From contig JAUSBR010000009.1 in NCBI GenBank assembly GCA_030651895.1, positions 1 to 64,000 of the forward strand: 64,000 bases of DNA. The letters run 5' to 3'. Made by a program: the position numbers and the translations under genes. Below are positions 60,952-64,000 of the stretch, in pieces (positions within the stretch are counted from its first letter, which is position 1; each line of letters opens with the position of its first letter). The notes beneath the pieces are model-generated. The model searched no databases, was not told the DNA's origin, and was given only the letters and a program-made list of their open reading frames with translations. This DNA comes from Sideroxyarcus sp. (lineage in GTDB: Bacteria; Pseudomonadota; Gammaproteobacteria; Burkholderiales; Gallionellaceae).

Positions 60952-63900
60952 ATGCTTTTCCAGTCTTCCCACTCCCGTCCGCGTTACACGAACCTGACAG
61001 GCTCATCCGATGCTCTCGGCCTGGCGCAACTCGCTGCCAAGCAGTCGCCGCTGGTCGTCATCGCGGCCAATGCGCTGGAAGCGCAGCGGCTGGTGGAAGA
61101 GATCCCGTTCTTTGATCCCAAGCTGCGCGTGCATCTGCTGCCGGACTGGGAGACCCTGCCCTACGATCACTTCTCACCGCATCAGGACCTGGTCTCCGAG
61201 CGTCTGGCCACGCTGCACCACATCCGTACCAATGCCAGCGATGTGGTCATCGTGCCGATCACCACCGCCTTGTACCCGTTGCCCCCGGTGTCTTATCTGG
61301 CCGCCTACACCTTCTTCTTAAAGAAGGGCGAACGTCTGGACCTTAATGCCTTCCGCCAGCAGATGACGCTGGCCGGTTACAACCACGTGCAGCAGGTACT
61401 CACCCCCGGCGAATATTGCGTGCGCGGCGGCATTATCGACCTGTTCGCCATGGGCAGCGTGCTGCCCTATCGCCTCGATCTGTTCGACGATGAGATCGAG
61501 TCCATCGCCACTTTCGACGTGGACACCCAGCGCACCCTGTATCCGGTGCCGGAGATCCGCCTGCTGCCCGCGCGCGAATTCCCCATGGACGAGAAGGGTC
61601 AAGCCACCTTCCGCCAGAACTTCCGCGACCGCTTCGAGGGCGACCCGTCCAAGTCGCGCATCTATAAGGACGTAAGCAAGGGTATCGCCCCCTCCGGCAT
61701 CGAGTATTACCTGCCGCTGTTCTTCGAGCAGACCGCCACGCTGTTCGACTACCTGCCCAGGAACGCCACGCTGTGCCTGCACCATGACGTGGACGAGGCC
61801 ATCGCCACCTTCGGCAAGGATGCCGCCTCGCGCTACAACCTGCTGCGCGGCGATCCGCAAAGGCCGTTGCTGGAGACCAAGGAATTGTTTCTGGATGGGG
61901 AGCAGTTTTTTATTCGGGCGAAGGGGTTTGCTCGGGTGGACATCGTCGCCAGCAATCAGCAAACCGTTCGCCCTGAGCTCTCCAACCCCGTTCGTCCTGA
62001 CCCTTCGACCTTGCTCAGGACTAAAGGCGATGTCGAAGGAACGAACGGCGCTCAGCACGAACGGCTTAATCAAGAGTCGGTAGCAAGCACAGCGAAAAAC
62101 ATTACCCCCTGCTCAACGGCCACCATCCCCCCCATCGCCGTAGACCGCAAAGCCGAGGTCCCCACCCACGCCTTCCAAAACTTCCTGGAAGTTTATACCG
62201 GCCGCGTACTCCTTCTCGCCGACAGCCTCGGCCGCCGCGAAATCATGTCCGGCTACCTCAAGGAATACGGCCTGCTGCCCGCCGTATGCGAAGACTACGC
62301 CTCGTTCCTCGCCGTAAAAGACAAGTTCATGCTCGGTGTCGGCCCACTCCAGATCGGATTTGCGCTGCCGGATGACAAACTCGCCATCGTCACCGAGACC
62401 GAACTGTATGCCGCCCAGCCCAGAAGCCGCGCCGCGCGTGCCGCCAAGAAGAGCAACGTGGAAGGCATGTTGCGCGACCTGTCCGAGCTCAAGCCGGGCG
62501 ATCCGGTGGTGCATGAGCAGCACGGCATCGCGCGCTATCAGGGACTGGTCAACCTCGACCTCGGCGAGGGCGAGAACGAATTTTTGCTGCTGGAATATGC
62601 GGGCAGCGACAAGCTCTACGTTCCGGTTTCGCAACTGCACGTCATCAGCCGCTACAGCGGCGGCGCGCCCGAAGCCGCGCCGCTGCACAAACTGGGCAGC
62701 GGCGCGTGGGACAAGGCCAAGCGCCGCGCCATGCAGCAGGTGCGCGACACTGCTGCCGAGCTATTGAACATCTACGCACAGCGCGCCACGCGCAAAGGTC
62801 ACGCCTTCAAGCTCACCTATCACGACTACGAGGCTTTCTCCGCCGGATTCGGTTTCGAGGAAACGGCCGACCAGGCCGCCGCCATCGAAGCGGTGCTGCT
62901 CGACCTGCAATCCGGCAAACCGATGGACCGCCTCATCTGCGGCGACGTGGGCTTCGGCAAAACCGAAGTCGCCTTGCGCGCCGCCTTCGTCGCGGTGATG
63001 GATGGAAAACAGGTCGCGGTGCTGGTACCGACCACACTGCTGGCCGAGCAACACTTCCAGAATTTCTCCGACCGCTTCGCCGACTGGCCGATCAAGATCG
63101 CCGAGCTGTCGCGTTTCCGCTCGGCAAAGGAAGTGACACAGGCACTGAAGGACCTCGCCGATGGCAAGCTCGACATCGTGATCGGAACGCACAAACTGAT
63201 TCAGAAGGACGTGAAGTTCCACAACCTCGGCCTGGTCATCCTCGACGAAGAGCATCGCTTCGGCGTGCAACAGAAGGAACGCCTCAAGGCCTTGCGCGCC
63301 GAAGTCGATGTGCTCACGCTCACCGCCACGCCCATACCACGCACGCTGGCGATGTCGCTGGAAGGCCTGCGCGATTTCTCCGTGATCGCCACCGCGCCGC
63401 AGCGCCGCTTGTCCATCAAGACCTTCGTCGCCGGCTTCAGCCAGGGCATCATCCGCGAAGCCGTGCTGCGCGAACTCAAGCGCGGCGGACAGGTGTACTT
63501 CCTGCACAACGAAGTCGATACCATCAACAATATGCTGGAGAAACTGGAGACGCTGCTGCCGGAAGCACGCATCCGCGTGGCGCACGGCCAGATGGGCGAA
63601 CGCGATCTGGAAGCGGTGATGCGCGACTTCACCCACCAGCGCTTCAACGTGCTGCTGTGCTCCACGATCATCGAAACCGGCATCGACGTACCCACCGCCA
63701 ACACCATCATCATGAACCGCGCCGACCGCTTCGGCCTCGCACAACTGCACCAATTGCGCGGCCGCGTCGGCCGTTCGCACCATCAGGCTTATGCCTACCT
63801 GCTGGTGGACAGCATGGACGGCCTCACCGCGCAGGCGAAGAAACGTCTCGAAGCGATCCAGGCGATGGAACAACTGGGCAGCGGCTTCTTCCTCGCCATG

Positions 63901-64000
63901 CACGACCTGGAGATACGCGGCGCGGGCGAAGTGTTGGGCGAATCGCAAAGCGGCGAGATGCAGGAGATCGGTTTCTCGCTCTACAACGACATGCTGAGCG
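60952..64000 (+). CDS. mfd: Transcription-repair coupling factor Mfd (partial), with repeat insertion
   Basis: About 1016 residues are present; the C-terminal part lies beyond the window. Mfd releases stalled RNA polymerase and recruits UvrA. It has the UvrB-like N-terminal modules, the RNA polymerase-interaction domain ([15 protein letters not shown]) and the RecG-like translocase motifs: [40 protein letters not shown] and RGRVGRSHH. Residues ~337-371, within the linker between FARVDIVAS and [11 protein letters not shown], are translated from a family A repeat. Compared with E. coli Mfd the linker is about 38 residues longer. The frame stays open throughout. Confidence 0.95.
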   Translation, partial: MLFQSSHSRPRYTNLTGSSDALGLAQLAAKQSPLVVIAANALEAQRLVEEIPFFDPKLRVHLLPDWETLPYDHFSPHQDLVSERLATLHHIRTNASDVVIVPITTALYPLPPVSYLAAYTFFLKKGERLDLNAFRQQMTLAGYNHVQQVLTPGEYCVRGGIIDLFAMGSVLPYRLDLFDDEIESIATFDVDTQRTLYPVPEIRLLPAREFPMDEKGQATFRQNFRDRFEGDPSKSRIYKDVSKGIAPSGIEYYLPLFFEQTATLFDYLPRNATLCLHHDVDEAIATFGKDAASRYNLLRGDPQRPLLETKELFLDGEQFFIRAKGFARVDIVASNQQTVRPELSNPVRPDPSTLLRTKGDVEGTNGAQHERLNQESVASTAKNITPCSTATIPPIAVDRKAEVPTHAFQNFLEVYTGRVLLLADSLGRREIMSGYLKEYGLLPAVCEDYASFLAVKDKFMLGVGPLQIGFALPDDKLAIVTETELYAAQPRSRAARAAKKSNVEGMLRDLSELKPGDPVVHEQHGIARYQGLVNLDLGEGENEFLLLEYAGSDKLYVPVSQLHVISRYSGGAPEAAPLHKLGSGAWDKAKRRAMQQVRDTAAELLNIYAQRATRKGHAFKLTYHDYEAFSAGFGFEETADQAAAIEAVLLDLQSGKPMDRLICGDVGFGKTEVALRAAFVAVMDGKQVAVLVPTTLLAEQHFQNFSDRFADWPIKIAELSRFRSAKEVTQALKDLADGKLDIVIGTHKLIQKDVKFHNLGLVILDEEHRFGVQQKERLKALRAEVDVLTLTATPIPRTLAMSLEGLRDFSVIATAPQRRLSIKTFVAGFSQGIIREAVLRELKRGGQVYFLHNEVDTINNMLEKLETLLPEARIRVAHGQMGERDLEAVMRDFTHQRFNVLLCSTIIETGIDVPTANTIIMNRADRFGLAQLHQLRGRVGRSHHQAYAYLLVDSMDGLTAQAKKRLEAIQAMEQLGSGFFLAMHDLEIRGAGEVLGESQSGEMQEIGFSLYNDMLS
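61961..62065. repeat. Family A repeat inserted in frame in mfd
   Basis: The segment runs from ACCGTTCGCCCTGAGC through CCCGTTCGTCCTGACCCTTC and TCGAAGGAACGAACGG to GCACGAACGG. It is a compound copy of the family A repeat and encodes a stretch rich in Arg, Pro and Thr. Its length closely matches the extra length of the Mfd linker. Confidence 0.9.

Noticed and set aside
59735-61006. An extended frame upstream of ispF
   Set aside because: The extra ~265 codons lie over ispD in another frame; ispF starts at 60205 with a good ribosome site.

Overview
The window is a 64 kb piece of a GC-rich chromosome that most resembles a betaproteobacterium, probably in or near the Gallionellaceae/Nitrosomonadales. 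This is an inference from gene order (alaT-hom-thrC, and ispD-ispF-tsaB-rimI-udg beside mfd) and from lifestyle genes (sulfide:quinone oxidoreductase-like flavoprotein, alternative oxidase, many c-di-GMP proteins). No rRNA, tRNA, transposase or CRISPR array was recognised. Genes are dense. The gaps are mostly filled by two families of dispersed palindromic repeats and by terminators sharing one stem sequence.

Left part (1-9.3 kb): a partial SDR oxidoreductase, a Cache-type diguanylate cyclase, a DnaQ-like exonuclease, dbpA, a thioredoxin/HEAT protein, yjbQ, the sulfide:quinone oxidoreductase-like gene with a small membrane partner, and a radical SAM gene. Accessory part (9.4-18.1 kb): an orphan VbhA-like antitoxin, a ParE-type toxin-antitoxin pair, an ORF6N remnant, a methyltransferase, then an AT-richer three-gene island: CHC2/Toprim primase-like protein, a 1086-residue reverse transcriptase and a stand-alone nitrilase. 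These overlap like one operon and look like a split, primase-bearing relative of the defence-associated RT-nitrilase systems. This is the best candidate for an undescribed system here.

Middle (18-32.5 kb): alternative oxidase, a Cache-PAS protein without an output domain, a hybrid histidine kinase, an S24-like protein, an RlmN-type methyltransferase, and a c-di-GMP-I (GEMM) riboswitch in front of a membrane ankyrin/class III nucleotide cyclase, which would link two second messengers. clpB follows, with a good sigma-32 promoter and a 140-nt palindromic element in its leader, then nadC and a duplicated trxC pair. The promoter regions of the first trxC and of the sulfide:quinone oxidoreductase-like gene share an operator-like sequence.

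Right part (32.5-64 kb): an AEC transporter and methyltransferase; a tight three-gene operon of a Slam-like TPR/outer-membrane barrel, a FecR/TbpB-like exported protein and a SPINDLY-type O-GlcNAc transferase; thrC-hom-alaT; the MoxR-DUF58-transglutaminase trio; queD; ppk2; and a signalling block (HD-GYP, CBS-GGDEF, LuxR-type regulator, REC-GGDEF, Cache-PAS-GGDEF). Last comes the overlapping ispD-ispF-tsaB-rimI-udg chain, divergent from mfd. The mfd frame carries an in-frame copy of a dispersed palindromic repeat; a second copy forms the C-terminus of a small protein near 18.1 kb.
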